In this document: piece after piece, positions 1-8,783 of the stretch | Layout: each line of letters opens with the position of its first letter | Position numbering within the stretch: position 1 is the stretch's first letter | Assembly: GCF_003946915.1 (NCBI RefSeq) | Contig: NZ_RPOC01000011.1 | Coordinates: forward strand, 62,001 to 126,000 | From: Flavobacterium ustbae | GTDB lineage: Bacteria; Bacteroidota; Bacteroidia; Flavobacteriales; Flavobacteriaceae | Reading direction: 5' to 3' | DNA length: 64,000 bases | Program-made: the position numbers and the translations under genes | The notes under the pieces: generated by a model | The model's input: only the letters and a program-made list of their open reading frames with translations | Databases searched by the model: none | What the model was told of the DNA's origin: nothing

Positions 1-729
1 GCAATGGAATATGCGTATAAAACATATGGCGAAGAAGTTTATACCGATATTGCAAAACACAAGAAAGAGATTCTGCATTGGGCAGAAAAGCAAGAACTTA
101 ATTTAAACAGTAAACAAGAAACTGCTTTAACAAGCAAAACTTTGTGGGAAAAACAAAAATTTTTGCTAGACAATGGTTTGCAATTATTTCAAAAAACGGG
201 AACAAAAGAATTTAATGATTTTAACGAGTTTCGTGTAAAAGTTGATGAGGTAATTAAATCTGAAAAACTAAAACTTTCTGCTTCCGAAAAAAATGCAATC
301 CTTAATGCTGTTAGCTGGTATGATGAAGAAGCTGAAAAAGTGATAAAAGGAACCGTAAAACTGACTGGCGAGAAGTTAGAAAAGGTTTTAAATCATTTGA
401 ATTGCTTAGAAAATGAATTACCTAATTACGGCTATTTTACAACAGCAAAAAAAGGAGAATATATCACTTATGAAACTGAAAGCGACTTACGTGATTTTGA
501 AAATGTACCACTCAAAGAAAATATTTACACCTATTTTTTACGTGAAGTAAAACCACATGTAGAAGAAGCCTGGATAAATCTTGATAATACTAAAATTGGT
601 TACGAAATAAGTTTTAATAAATATTTCCACCAATATAAACCATTACGTGACATTATAGAAGTTACTAAAGATATCGTTGATTTAGAGAAATTAAGTGATG
701 GCTTAATTGCCGAAATTTTAAGCTTGTAA
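1..729 (+). CDS. hsdM: Type I restriction-modification methyltransferase subunit HsdM, C-terminal part (truncated by window edge)
   Basis: The frame is open from the first base, so only the last ~242 residues are seen. The catalytic methyltransferase motifs (NPPF type) lie outside the window. The visible part is mostly helical and charged, and ends in a block typical of HsdM C-termini: ENVPLKENIYTYFLREVKPH, then EEAWI, then KIGYEISFNKYF. HsdM binds S-adenosylmethionine and, with HsdS, methylates adenine in a bipartite target. It stops 3 nt before hsdS, so the two are co-transcribed. The first ATG at base 4 is internal and not the true start. Confidence 0.9.
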   Translation, partial: AMEYAYKTYGEEVYTDIAKHKKEILHWAEKQELNLNSKQETALTSKTLWEKQKFLLDNGLQLFQKTGTKEFNDFNEFRVKVDEVIKSEKLKLSASEKNAILNAVSWYDEEAEKVIKGTVKLTGEKLEKVLNHLNCLENELPNYGYFTTAKKGEYITYETESDLRDFENVPLKENIYTYFLREVKPHVEEAWINLDNTKIGYEISFNKYFHQYKPLRDIIEVTKDIVDLEKLSDGLIAEILSL

Positions 730-732
730 AAT

Positions 733-1974
733 ATGAAAAAATACGACAAGTATAAAAATAGCGGTGCGGAATGGTTAGAAGAAATTCCTGAGCATTGGGA
801 AGTGAAAAAATTTAAGTTTGTTTCACATACCCAGAAAGGAAAACTTCCAAATAAAATTACTTCAATAAATGAATTAGAACTACCGCCATATATGAGTATG
901 GAATACTTAAGAGGAGGAGAAGAAAATCAATGGGTAATTGATAAAAATGCTAAAATTATTGACGAGGGAGAAGTGCTATTACTTTGGGATGGTTCAAATG
1001 CAGGAGAATTTATAAAAAGCAGAAAAGGAGTTATATCCTCAACTGTAGCACAAATTGAATTTAAACACATTAATAAAGGCTTTGCTTGGTATTATTCAAA
1101 ACTTTTGGAGATTGAATTAAGAAAAAAAAACATAGGAATGGGAATTCCCCATGTTAATGGAAATGAGTTAAAAAATTTTCTAGTAGTTATACCTCTAATC
1201 GAAGAACAAACCGCAATAGCCAATTTTCTTGATGATAAGACCAAGAGGATAGATCAAGCTATTGCCATTAAACAAAGACAAATAGAACTGCTTAAAGAAC
1301 GCAGACAAATATTGATTCATAAAGCTGTTACCAGAGGTTTGAATGATGTTGCAAAGTTGAAAGATAGTGGTGTGGAATGGATTGGGGAGATTCCTGAGCA
1401 TTGGAAGGTGAAACGTTTAAAGTATGTAGCCGAAATAGTGTATGGTATTTCTCCTCATGAAAAAACATACAATGATGAAGGAGAAGGAACAGTTCTTATA
1501 AATGGCCCTGTTGAGTATTCTGAAACAGATTTTGGATATACAAGATCATTAAAATGGACAACATCACCGGTAAAATTTGCAAAAAAAGGAAGTTTGCTTT
1601 TCTGTTTACGTGGTTCAACTACAGGAAGATTAAATATATGTCATCAAGATGTGGCAATTGGAAGGGGTTGTGCTTCAATATTGGGCAGAGAAAACCATGA
1701 ATTTCTTATTAAAACAGTTATTGCCTTAAAAGAAAGAATTGTTGAAACTTTTAAAGGTTCAACTTTTCCGAGTGTAACAAGTTCAGATTTGGATAATTAT
1801 AGTATTCCATTACCTCCAAAAGAAGAACAAACAGCAATTTCAGAATACATCGAAATCGCCACGAACAAAATCGCCACCGCCATTTCTTTAAAAGAGCAAG
1901 AAATTGAGAAATTGAAGGAGTATAAAATGAGCTTGATCGATGGAGTTGTTACTGGTAAGATAAGGGTTTCTTAA
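733..1974 (+). CDS. hsdS: Type I restriction-modification specificity subunit HsdS
   Basis: 413 residues, the usual length for HsdS, which sets the DNA target of the HsdMS methylase and HsdMSR nuclease. It has two target-recognition halves. Each opens with the same motif (SGxEWxxEIPEHWxVK, near residues 11-27 and 211-227) and closes with a conserved helix: EEQTAIANFLDDKTKRIDQA in the first half, and KEEQTAISEYI with LIDGVVTGKIRV in the second. The helices set the spacing between the two half-sites. The half-repeat is also visible in DNA: attcctgagcattgg occurs at 784-798 and 1390-1404. It starts 3 nt after hsdM. The target sequence cannot be predicted here. Confidence 0.93.
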   Translation: MKKYDKYKNSGAEWLEEIPEHWEVKKFKFVSHTQKGKLPNKITSINELELPPYMSMEYLRGGEENQWVIDKNAKIIDEGEVLLLWDGSNAGEFIKSRKGVISSTVAQIEFKHINKGFAWYYSKLLEIELRKKNIGMGIPHVNGNELKNFLVVIPLIEEQTAIANFLDDKTKRIDQAIAIKQRQIELLKERRQILIHKAVTRGLNDVAKLKDSGVEWIGEIPEHWKVKRLKYVAEIVYGISPHEKTYNDEGEGTVLINGPVEYSETDFGYTRSLKWTTSPVKFAKKGSLLFCLRGSTTGRLNICHQDVAIGRGCASILGRENHEFLIKTVIALKERIVETFKGSTFPSVTSSDLDNYSIPLPPKEEQTAISEYIEIATNKIATAISLKEQEIEKLKEYKMSLIDGVVTGKIRVS

Positions 1975-2004
1975 ATGGAAGTTCTTTTGAATAAATTAAT
2001 ATTG

Positions 2005-2012
2005 TAGCTTTG
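2005..2012 (+). promoter_or_regulatory. Candidate -7 promoter box of the DUF262-ATPase-YoeB-like-hsdR unit
   Basis: TAGCTTTG matches the Bacteroidota -7 consensus TAnnTTTG and lies 18 nt before the DUF262 start codon, in the only sizeable gap (55 nt) of the restriction locus. No well-spaced -33 TTG is seen. It suggests that the three extra genes and hsdR can be transcribed apart from hsdMS. Confidence 0.5.
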
Positions 2013-2029
2013 CTTAAAACGCATTAGAA

Positions 2030-3199
2030 ATGGAAGAAAATATTGACCCAAAATTAATAAATTTACTTAATAATTCAGATATGTCTTCTGAAGAACAAGA
2101 ACCTGTTGAAGAGGAGATCATTGATGATACCATTTTATTAATGGAAAAACCTTTTGATCCCACAAAAATAAACATAGAAACAAAAACACCTTCACTAGAC
2201 ACTTTAATCAAAAGAATACAGTATAAAAGTATTCAAATGAATACCGAATCCTACTTTCAACGCCAAGATGATTTATGGGATAATGTAAAACAAAGCAGAT
2301 TAATAGAGTCTATATTAATAAGATTTCCTTTACCTGCTTTTTTCTTTGATTCTACAGACGATAACGAATGGTTAGTAGTCGATGGATTACAGAGACTGAG
2401 TAGTATCCGTAATTTTTGTGTTGAAAAAAAATTGAAACTTACCAATTTAGAATTTTTGTCGCACCTAAATGGCAAAACATTTGACGAACTGAGCGGTGAT
2501 CTACAACGTATAATTGAGGAATCACAGGTGGTTATTTACAAAATTATGCCAGGCACACCTACTGATGTAAAATTTAATATTTTTAAGAGAATTAATACTG
2601 GCGGTTTAGTTTTAGAATCACAAGAAATAAGACATGCTTTATTTCAAGGCAAACCAGCTGTATTTATAGCTGAATTAGGAAAAAATACTGATTTCTTAAA
2701 AGCCACTTATGGAAAAATAAAAACCAATAGAATGTTGGATAGAGATTTTGCTAATCGTTTCTTGTGTTTTTATTTGTTCGGTTATGAAAATTATAGCTCA
2801 GATTTAGATACGTTTATGAGTAAAGCGATGGCTGGTATATATGATAAATCGGATGATGAATTAAATAAAATCAAATATGATTTTTCAGAAGCGATGAAAT
2901 TAGCACACAATATATTTGAAATTGGTGCATTTAGAAAAAATATTGGAAATAACAATAGACTTCCTCCAATAAACAAAGCCTTGTTTGATGCTATTTCAAC
3001 ACAATTTGCTGTTTTAAATGATGAGCAAAGAGATAAATTAAATTTAAAGAAAGAAGATTTCAAAAATGAACTAAAGAATATTTTAGCAAGCGACTCTTTA
3101 TTTTTCACATCTATAAGTAGTTCAACAGGTGACAAAAATAGAGTATACAAAAGGCATCATACTATTGAGAAACTAATTCAAAAAATAATTTCAGCTTAA
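2030..3199 (+). CDS. DUF262 domain protein (ParB/GmrS-like) within the type I R-M locus
   Basis: 389 residues. The DUF262 fold is shown by a QR-containing block at residues 76-83 (FQRQDDLW), ESILIRFPLP at 93-102 and the hallmark VVDGLQRLSS at 116-125 (family form DGQQRLTT). DUF262 is related to the ParB nucleotide-binding fold and forms the N-terminal part of GmrSD-type modification-dependent restriction enzymes. The DUF1524 His-Asn-His nuclease that usually accompanies it is not recognisable here, so a cleavage role is not shown. The acidic N-terminus (about residues 20-35) may be disordered. Its stop codon directly abuts the ATPase start, so the two are probably partners. A role in anti-phage defence is inferred from context. 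Confidence 0.8.
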   Translation: MEENIDPKLINLLNNSDMSSEEQEPVEEEIIDDTILLMEKPFDPTKINIETKTPSLDTLIKRIQYKSIQMNTESYFQRQDDLWDNVKQSRLIESILIRFPLPAFFFDSTDDNEWLVVDGLQRLSSIRNFCVEKKLKLTNLEFLSHLNGKTFDELSGDLQRIIEESQVVIYKIMPGTPTDVKFNIFKRINTGGLVLESQEIRHALFQGKPAVFIAELGKNTDFLKATYGKIKTNRMLDRDFANRFLCFYLFGYENYSSDLDTFMSKAMAGIYDKSDDELNKIKYDFSEAMKLAHNIFEIGAFRKNIGNNNRLPPINKALFDAISTQFAVLNDEQRDKLNLKKEDFKNELKNILASDSLFFTSISSSTGDKNRVYKRHHTIEKLIQKIISA

Positions 3200-4354
3200 A
3201 TGATACAGACACTGATAATAAATAATTTCAAGTCAATTAAAAGTAAAGCATTTAATTTAAAGAATCTTAATTTAGAATTAGGATTAAATGGAATGGGAAA
3301 ATCTACATTTATCCAATCCATACTTGCCATCAAACAATCCAAAGATTTAATTGAAGGTAAATTGAATTTAAAAGGCGAATATGTAAATATTGGAACAACA
3401 AAAGATGCTTTGTATCAATATGCAAAAAAAGATGAGAATTTATCTTTTGAAATTCAATTTAACGATTCCGACATTTTTTCAATGGAATTTGATTACGAAA
3501 TTGATGCTGATTATTTTAGATTTGACCCCAAATTAAATATGTATGGGGAAAGTAATGAAGCATTAGAAAAAATTATAAAATCAATATCTAATAGTGATTT
3601 CCAATACTTAAATGCAAATAGAATTGAACCAAAATCAATTTATAATAAAAGTTACTCAAATGTCGTAAGTGATAATAACGTTGGAAACAACGGTGAATAT
3701 ACGGCACACTACATAGAAATTCATGGTAATAATGAAGTTTTATTTGATAATCTTTTACATAAAGATACTATTGTAAAGGATACAACTACAAATACAGATA
3801 TTATTAATAGAACTTTAATAAATCAAATTAATTTATGGATGGGAGAAATTTCGCCTGGTGTAAATGTCAGAACAACATCTATTTCATCTGAATTTGTTTT
3901 ACTTGAGTATGTTTTCAAGCAGCCAAATTTCGGCAATACAAATCGATTTAAACCAGAAAATGTTGGTTTTGGTATTACTTATGGTTTACCAATTGTTACT
4001 GCTTTATTAGCTTCTAAACCTGGTGAACTGATTATTATTGAAAATCCTGAATCTCATATCCATCCACGTGGCCAAGCAGAATTAGGAAAACTTATTGCAA
4101 AAACAGCTATGAATGATGTTCAAATAATTGTTGAGACCCATAGTGATCATATTTTAAATGGCATTAGAGTAGCTGTAAAAGAATGTGATATTGATAAAGA
4201 CAAAGTTGCTATTTTTTATTATGAAAAAATAGTTGAAGCCAGTGAACAATATACTAAAGTTATCGATATTAAAGTTGACAAAAATGGAGAGTTAAGTGAA
4301 TACCCTAAAAATATGTTAGACGAATGGAGTAATCAATTATTTAAGTTGATGTAA
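3200..4354 (+). CDS. AAA (RecF/OLD/SMC-like) ATPase, DUF3696-type
   Basis: 384 residues. It begins with the typical IQTLIINNFKSIKS strand and a Walker A loop, GLNGMGKST, at 28-36. The C-terminal third carries the Walker B region (ELIIIENPESHIHPRGQAEL) and a switch/H-loop (IIVETHSDHILNGI), as in AAA15/OLD-family ATPases. No TOPRIM nuclease domain is visible, so this looks like an ATPase-only sensor or regulator, not a Gabija/OLD nuclease. The start follows the DUF262 stop with no gap, and the next gene starts 2 nt after its stop. By analogy with PrrC and RloC it could gate the activity of the downstream RNase-like protein. That is inference. Confidence 0.83.
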   Translation: MIQTLIINNFKSIKSKAFNLKNLNLELGLNGMGKSTFIQSILAIKQSKDLIEGKLNLKGEYVNIGTTKDALYQYAKKDENLSFEIQFNDSDIFSMEFDYEIDADYFRFDPKLNMYGESNEALEKIIKSISNSDFQYLNANRIEPKSIYNKSYSNVVSDNNVGNNGEYTAHYIEIHGNNEVLFDNLLHKDTIVKDTTTNTDIINRTLINQINLWMGEISPGVNVRTTSISSEFVLLEYVFKQPNFGNTNRFKPENVGFGITYGLPIVTALLASKPGELIIIENPESHIHPRGQAELGKLIAKTAMNDVQIIVETHSDHILNGIRVAVKECDIDKDKVAIFYYEKIVEASEQYTKVIDIKVDKNGELSEYPKNMLDEWSNQLFKLM

Positions 4355-4356
4355 TT

Positions 4357-5208
4357 ATGGAAATCTTTTTTAATGAATTATCTGTTTTTCCAACAGTTGG
4401 CACTAATGATTTGGCTAGAAAAAAAATAATTGCATTACTTGAAACCATGAAAAGTTTAAAAGAATTTGGTTTTAATATTTTAAGAGTTCATGATAACTTC
4501 TATGGGGAAAATTTAAGTTCTGATTATACATTTTCATCTTTTTTTAATGATTCAGAAGTTAGTAATGTTCAAAAATTATTACTAATGAGCCTTGTCAAAA
4601 ATCCTTTTATAGCAGATGAGGATAGTTTTGAAGCCGAAATGTTTATTAATAACAAATTTGAAACAATAGATCATCTGGGAAATTCAACCTCTCCAGAAGG
4701 TGTCGCAATTTCTTTTGTACATGAGGTACCAACTCTAAGTCTATCTGGATTTCCTTTATGGGATGAAAATTATATAAGATTAAATGTTACACAAAATGCA
4801 GCGAATAATTCCTCAATTGAAAATGTAATCAATATTTCAAATTCCAATTCTGTAAATACTAATCCAGAATTTATTGAGTGGGTCAAACGTATTACAGCAG
4901 AAGACACTCCGTTAAACTCCTATGAAAATATTATTAAAGTATTTCCTTTAGATAAATACGAATTTGATGCAAGAGCAATTAATGAAATAATTTCATGGTA
5001 TTATGATGACAAAAGATATATAACAAGAATTAAAAATTTGATTGAAGACATTAGAAATGCTCCTTTTGTTGGCGGAGCTGGCTTAACTGAGAACTTAGGT
5101 GGAGGTCAGGCATCTAAGAGAATTGTTAAGAAAGATAGGGTTGTCTATACTGTACTTGACAAAAAAATTATAATCCATTCTTGTAAAAAACATTATAACG
5201 ACAAATAA
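4357..5208 (+). CDS. Protein with uncharacterised N-terminal domain and C-terminal YoeB/Txe-like RNase domain
   Basis: 283 residues. Residues 1 to ~200 match no family I can name. The last ~75 residues align by eye with the YoeB/Txe ribosome-dependent mRNA interferase. Blocks ITRIKNLIEDIRNAPF, GLTENL, ASKRI, KKDRVVYTVLDKKIIIHSCK and KHY match YoeB blocks IVKKINELIKDTRRTPF, GKPEPL, WSRRI, EEHRLVYAVTDDSLLIAACR and YHY. The YoeB catalytic residues Glu46, Arg65, His83 and Tyr84 correspond to Glu245, Arg261, His279 and Tyr280. About three residues are missing between the Glu and the KRI block. No YefM-type antitoxin lies next to it. The genes on both sides are 2 nt away, so it is part of the ATPase-hsdR transcript. 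Domain assignment is fairly firm; function is inference. Confidence 0.72.
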   Translation: MEIFFNELSVFPTVGTNDLARKKIIALLETMKSLKEFGFNILRVHDNFYGENLSSDYTFSSFFNDSEVSNVQKLLLMSLVKNPFIADEDSFEAEMFINNKFETIDHLGNSTSPEGVAISFVHEVPTLSLSGFPLWDENYIRLNVTQNAANNSSIENVINISNSNSVNTNPEFIEWVKRITAEDTPLNSYENIIKVFPLDKYEFDARAINEIISWYYDDKRYITRIKNLIEDIRNAPFVGGAGLTENLGGGQASKRIVKKDRVVYTVLDKKIIIHSCKKHYNDK

Positions 5209-5210
5209 TC

Positions 5211-8200
5211 ATGCCAAGCCAAACGAACGAACAAGCATTAGAATCTGCTATTGAAAAAAAACTCACAGGTTTTTGTCTGGAAGATTTAAAACAAGATGGA
5301 AACATTCAAGAACGTAAAGAATTGTATCGTTCTGGCAATGGTTATTACATTGGTTATTCTTCAGATTTCAATACAAAATATGCTATTGATGAAGTTCGTT
5401 TTTGGGATTTTCTGGAAACTACTCAACCTGAAGAACTTGCCAAATTGCAAAAACAAAATGACTGGAAACTCAAAATCCTGGAACGGTTTGATCGTTTGGT
5501 AAAAAAATATGGAATTTTACGCTTGCTGCGTAAAGGTCTGGAAGTAGATGATGCACATTTTACCTTATTATATGTTTTACCATTAGCAAGTAGCAGTAAT
5601 GCTGCAAAAGCTAATTTCGAAAATAATCAGTTTAGTGTAACTCGACAAATTCGATATTCTTTGTTGAATCAGAGAGAAGAAATAGACATGGTGGTTTTTG
5701 TAAATGGTATTCCTCTTGCTACAATGGAACTCAAAAACCATTGGACAGGACAAAATGCAAAAGTCCACGGTCAAAACCAATATAAAACCAAAAGAGATAC
5801 TACACAGCCTTTATTAAATTTTGGTCGTTGTATTGTGCATTTTGCGGTAGATACAGACGAAGTTTATATGACTACAAAACTGGATGGTGCAAACACTTTC
5901 TTTCTACCTTTCAATTTAGGACATAATTACGGAAAAGGAAATCCTCCAAATCCATTTGGACATAGAACATCTTATCTCTGGGACGAAGTTTTAACACACG
6001 AAAGTTTAGCTAATATCATACAGCATTTTGTGCGTTTTGATGGAAAAGAAACAGATGCATTAAATAAAAGGAGTTTGTTTTTTCCTCGCTATCACCAAAT
6101 GAATGTGGTACGAAAACTAATAGCCAATGCGAGTAAAAATGGTGTAGGACAAACATACTTAATTCAACATTCAGCTGGTTCTGGAAAATCAAATTCTATA
6201 ACTTGGGCAGCTTATCAATTGATTGAAACCTATCCCGAAAGTGAAACTACTACAGGAAGCAGAGGAATAACAAATCCTCTTTTTGATTCTGTAATTGTAG
6301 TTACTGACAGAAGATTATTGGATAAACAACTGCGTGAAAATATTAAAGAATTCTCTGAAGTAAAAAATATTGTTGCTCCAGCCTATTCATCCAAAGAATT
6401 AAAAGAAAATTTGGAAAGTGGTAAGAGAATCATCATAACTACTATTCAGAAGTTTCCGTTTATTGTTGATGGAATTGCAGATTTAAGTGATAAACGTTTT
6501 GCTGTAATTATTGATGAAGCTCATAGTAGTCAAAGTGGTTCTGCAGCTGACAATATGAATCGTGCTATGGGAAGCAATAATAGCGACGAAGAAGGTGAAG
6601 ATCCTCAAGACAAGATTTTAGAAATTATGAATTCTCGTAAAATGAGTAAAAACGCTTCGTATCTTGCCTTTACCGCTACACCAAAATCGAATACACTTGA
6701 AAAATTCGGAGAAAAACAAGAAGATAGAAAATTTAAGCCATTTCATTTGTATTCAATGAAGCAAGCAATTGAAGAAGGTTTTATTTTAGACGTTTTAGCA
6801 AATTATACCACTTATAAAAGCTATTATGAAATTGAAAAATCAATAGAGGATAATCCTTTATTTGACACTAAAAAAGCGCAAAAAAAATTGAGAGCTTTTG
6901 TCGAACAAGATAAACAAACAATTGCCATAAAAGCTGATATTATTCTGGATCATTTTATTAGTAAGATTGTCAATACTAAAAAGTTAAAAGGGAAAGCAAA
7001 AGCGATGGTTGCTACACAAAGTATTGAATCAGCGATAAAATACTTTTTTGCCCTTAAAAAAATATTAAAGGAAAAGGGAGAGCCATTTAAAGCTGTTATT
7101 GCTTTCTCAGGTAAAAAAACTATAGATGGAATAGAATATACTGAAGACAGTATTAATGGTTTTGCAGAAAAAGATACACGAGATAAATTTGATACTGACG
7201 AATACAAAATTTTAGTAGTAGCAAATAAATACCTTACAGGATTTGATCAACCAAAACTAACTGCTATGTATGTTGACAAAAAACTTCAAGGAGTTTTAGC
7301 AGTTCAAGCATTATCAAGACTTAACAGATCTGCAAATAAATTAGGAAAGAAAACTGAAGATTTGTTTGTTTTAGATTTTTTCAATTCTACTGAAGAAATA
7401 AAAAAAGCATTTGATCCTTTTTACACGGCAACATCGTTAAACAAAGCTACAGATGTAAATGTTTTACATGAAATCAAAGCTGTTCTGGATAATATTGGTG
7501 TCTATGAATGGTCAGAAGTTGAAGATTTTGTAGATAAATATTTCAAAAAAGTCGATGCTCAATTTTTAAGTCCTATTATTGATGTCTGTGCTGATCGATT
7601 TAATAATGATCTGGAATTAGACGAAAGTGAAAAAGCTGATTTTAAAATCAAAGCAAAACAATTTGTAAAGATTTATGGTCAGATGGCTTCTATATTACCT
7701 TATGAGGTTATTAATTGGGAAAAGCTGTTTTGGTTTTTGAAATTTTTAATTCCTAAATTAATTATTGTTGATAGTTCGATAGATGCTTTAGATGAATTAT
7801 TAAATTCAGTCGATTTGTCAACTTATGGTTTAGAAAGAGTAAAATTAAATTCTGCTATTGGCTTGGATGATTCTGAAAGTGAATTAGACCCGCAAAATCC
7901 TAATCCTCGCGGAGCTCACGGAACAGATAAAGATGAAGATCCTTTAGATTTAATTATAAATAGTTTTAATGAACGCTGGTATCAAGGATGGGATGCCACT
8001 CCAGAAGATCAAAGAGTAAAATTTGTAAGTCTTGCTAAAAGCATGCAAGCTCATCCTGATTTTGTAGAGAAATATTCCGAAAATACGGATACTCAAAATA
8101 GAGAAATAGCATTCAAAAAAATATTTGATGATATTATGTCAAAAGAACGGAAAAAGGAACTTGATTTGTATAAAAAACTTACACAAGACGATGCTTTTAG

Positions 8201-8243
8201 GATTGCGATGCAGGATACTTTGAAAAGAATTCTTAGTGTTTAA
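5211..8243 (+). CDS. hsdR: Type I restriction endonuclease subunit HsdR
   Basis: 1010 residues, full length. The N-terminal PD-(D/E)xK nuclease appears as EIDMVVFVNGIPLATMELKN (about 157-176). The SF2 motor follows: Walker A HSAGSGKSN near 324, DEAHSSQSGS near 436, FTATPKS in motif III, and VANKYLTGFDQPKL plus QALSRLNRS for motifs V and VI. The C-terminal helical region would bind HsdMS. It translocates DNA and cuts unmodified phage DNA. Unusually, it is separated from hsdS by three genes, but starts 2 nt after the YoeB-like gene, so it shares their transcript. Confidence 0.95.
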   Translation: MPSQTNEQALESAIEKKLTGFCLEDLKQDGNIQERKELYRSGNGYYIGYSSDFNTKYAIDEVRFWDFLETTQPEELAKLQKQNDWKLKILERFDRLVKKYGILRLLRKGLEVDDAHFTLLYVLPLASSSNAAKANFENNQFSVTRQIRYSLLNQREEIDMVVFVNGIPLATMELKNHWTGQNAKVHGQNQYKTKRDTTQPLLNFGRCIVHFAVDTDEVYMTTKLDGANTFFLPFNLGHNYGKGNPPNPFGHRTSYLWDEVLTHESLANIIQHFVRFDGKETDALNKRSLFFPRYHQMNVVRKLIANASKNGVGQTYLIQHSAGSGKSNSITWAAYQLIETYPESETTTGSRGITNPLFDSVIVVTDRRLLDKQLRENIKEFSEVKNIVAPAYSSKELKENLESGKRIIITTIQKFPFIVDGIADLSDKRFAVIIDEAHSSQSGSAADNMNRAMGSNNSDEEGEDPQDKILEIMNSRKMSKNASYLAFTATPKSNTLEKFGEKQEDRKFKPFHLYSMKQAIEEGFILDVLANYTTYKSYYEIEKSIEDNPLFDTKKAQKKLRAFVEQDKQTIAIKADIILDHFISKIVNTKKLKGKAKAMVATQSIESAIKYFFALKKILKEKGEPFKAVIAFSGKKTIDGIEYTEDSINGFAEKDTRDKFDTDEYKILVVANKYLTGFDQPKLTAMYVDKKLQGVLAVQALSRLNRSANKLGKKTEDLFVLDFFNSTEEIKKAFDPFYTATSLNKATDVNVLHEIKAVLDNIGVYEWSEVEDFVDKYFKKVDAQFLSPIIDVCADRFNNDLELDESEKADFKIKAKQFVKIYGQMASILPYEVINWEKLFWFLKFLIPKLIIVDSSIDALDELLNSVDLSTYGLERVKLNSAIGLDDSESELDPQNPNPRGAHGTDKDEDPLDLIINSFNERWYQGWDATPEDQRVKFVSLAKSMQAHPDFVEKYSENTDTQNREIAFKKIFDDIMSKERKKELDLYKKLTQDDAFRIAMQDTLKRILSV

Positions 8244-8254
8244 TTTGATTATTT

Positions 8255-8290
8255 TAGTTTAAGTAGAGAAAAGAATCTCTACTTAAACTA
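8255..8290 (+). terminator. Hairpin downstream of hsdR
   Basis: A 15-bp perfect stem (tagtttaagtagaga at 8255-8269 pairing with 8276-8290) with a 6-nt loop begins 12 nt after the hsdR stop. There is no good T-run after it, so it may act as an mRNA 3'-end stabiliser as much as a terminator. Confidence 0.6.
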
Positions 8291-8314
8291 AAGTGTATTA
8301 TACACAAAAGTTAC

Positions 8315-8617
8315 TCATACACTTTCTACCCCAACCCTATACAACTCATCCAACAACTCCATTTCATCATTCGGCAATAACTACAAAGCCATTTCAACCA
8401 AAATCATAGCATCAGAAAAAGGTTTGGTAGAACTGTCACTTTGGAGCATAGTAACACTTGCCTTTAATAACGCAATAATGATAATATTTAATTCATTGTA
8501 ACAAGATACATTCAGCGTTGCGGAAAAAGAATCATTATTAGGTTTGAGTTTATTAAAATAGTTTCCTTTATTCATTATTTCTAATAATTCTGTCACGGCT
8601 TTTTGTTGTGTTTCCAT
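8315..8617 (-). pseudogene. Small uncharacterised protein gene interrupted by an in-frame TAG
   Basis: From the ATG at 8617 (METQQKAVTELLEIM) the reading frame runs 78 codons to a TAG at 8381-8383. It then continues in the same frame for 21 protein-like codons (LLPNDEMELLDELYRVGVES V) to a TGA at 8315-8317. The join would read MAL-x-LLPNDEMELLDEL, and a single C-to-T change (CAG to TAG) would explain it. A TTG 30 nt upstream gives a longer but less likely start. I know no function. The protein is helical, with a hydrophobic stretch (NIIIIALLKASVTML). It may still be made as the 78-residue form. Lying convergent to hsdR, it seems to be a separate unit. Confidence 0.55.
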
Positions 8618-8727
8618 AATTCTAATTGACGTTTTTTGATAAGTCAAAATTGAATTATTATTTTGAAATACAGGTTATCACACATGATAACTGCTCAAAA
8701 AAGTGAAAATAAAATTCAACAAAACCA

Positions 8728-8767
8728 AAAACCTCCAAAATCAAAAATTTGACTTTGAAGGTTTTTC
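8728..8767 (-). terminator. Intrinsic terminator of the GH2 gene
   Basis: Read on the minus strand, aaaaaccttcaaagtc pairs with gattttggaggttttt (two wobble/mismatch positions) across a short T-rich loop, ending in a run of T. It lies just after the glycosidase stop at 8784. Confidence 0.6.
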
Positions 8768-8783
8768 ACTTTATCTAAAACTC

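Noticed and set aside
3200-4354. Gabija/OLD nuclease
   Set aside because: The ATPase is only 384 residues and no TOPRIM domain is visible after the ATPase motifs.
4357-5208. A classical YefM-YoeB toxin-antitoxin pair
   Set aside because: The YoeB-like part is the C-terminal quarter of a 283-residue protein, and no 80-90 residue antitoxin lies on either side.
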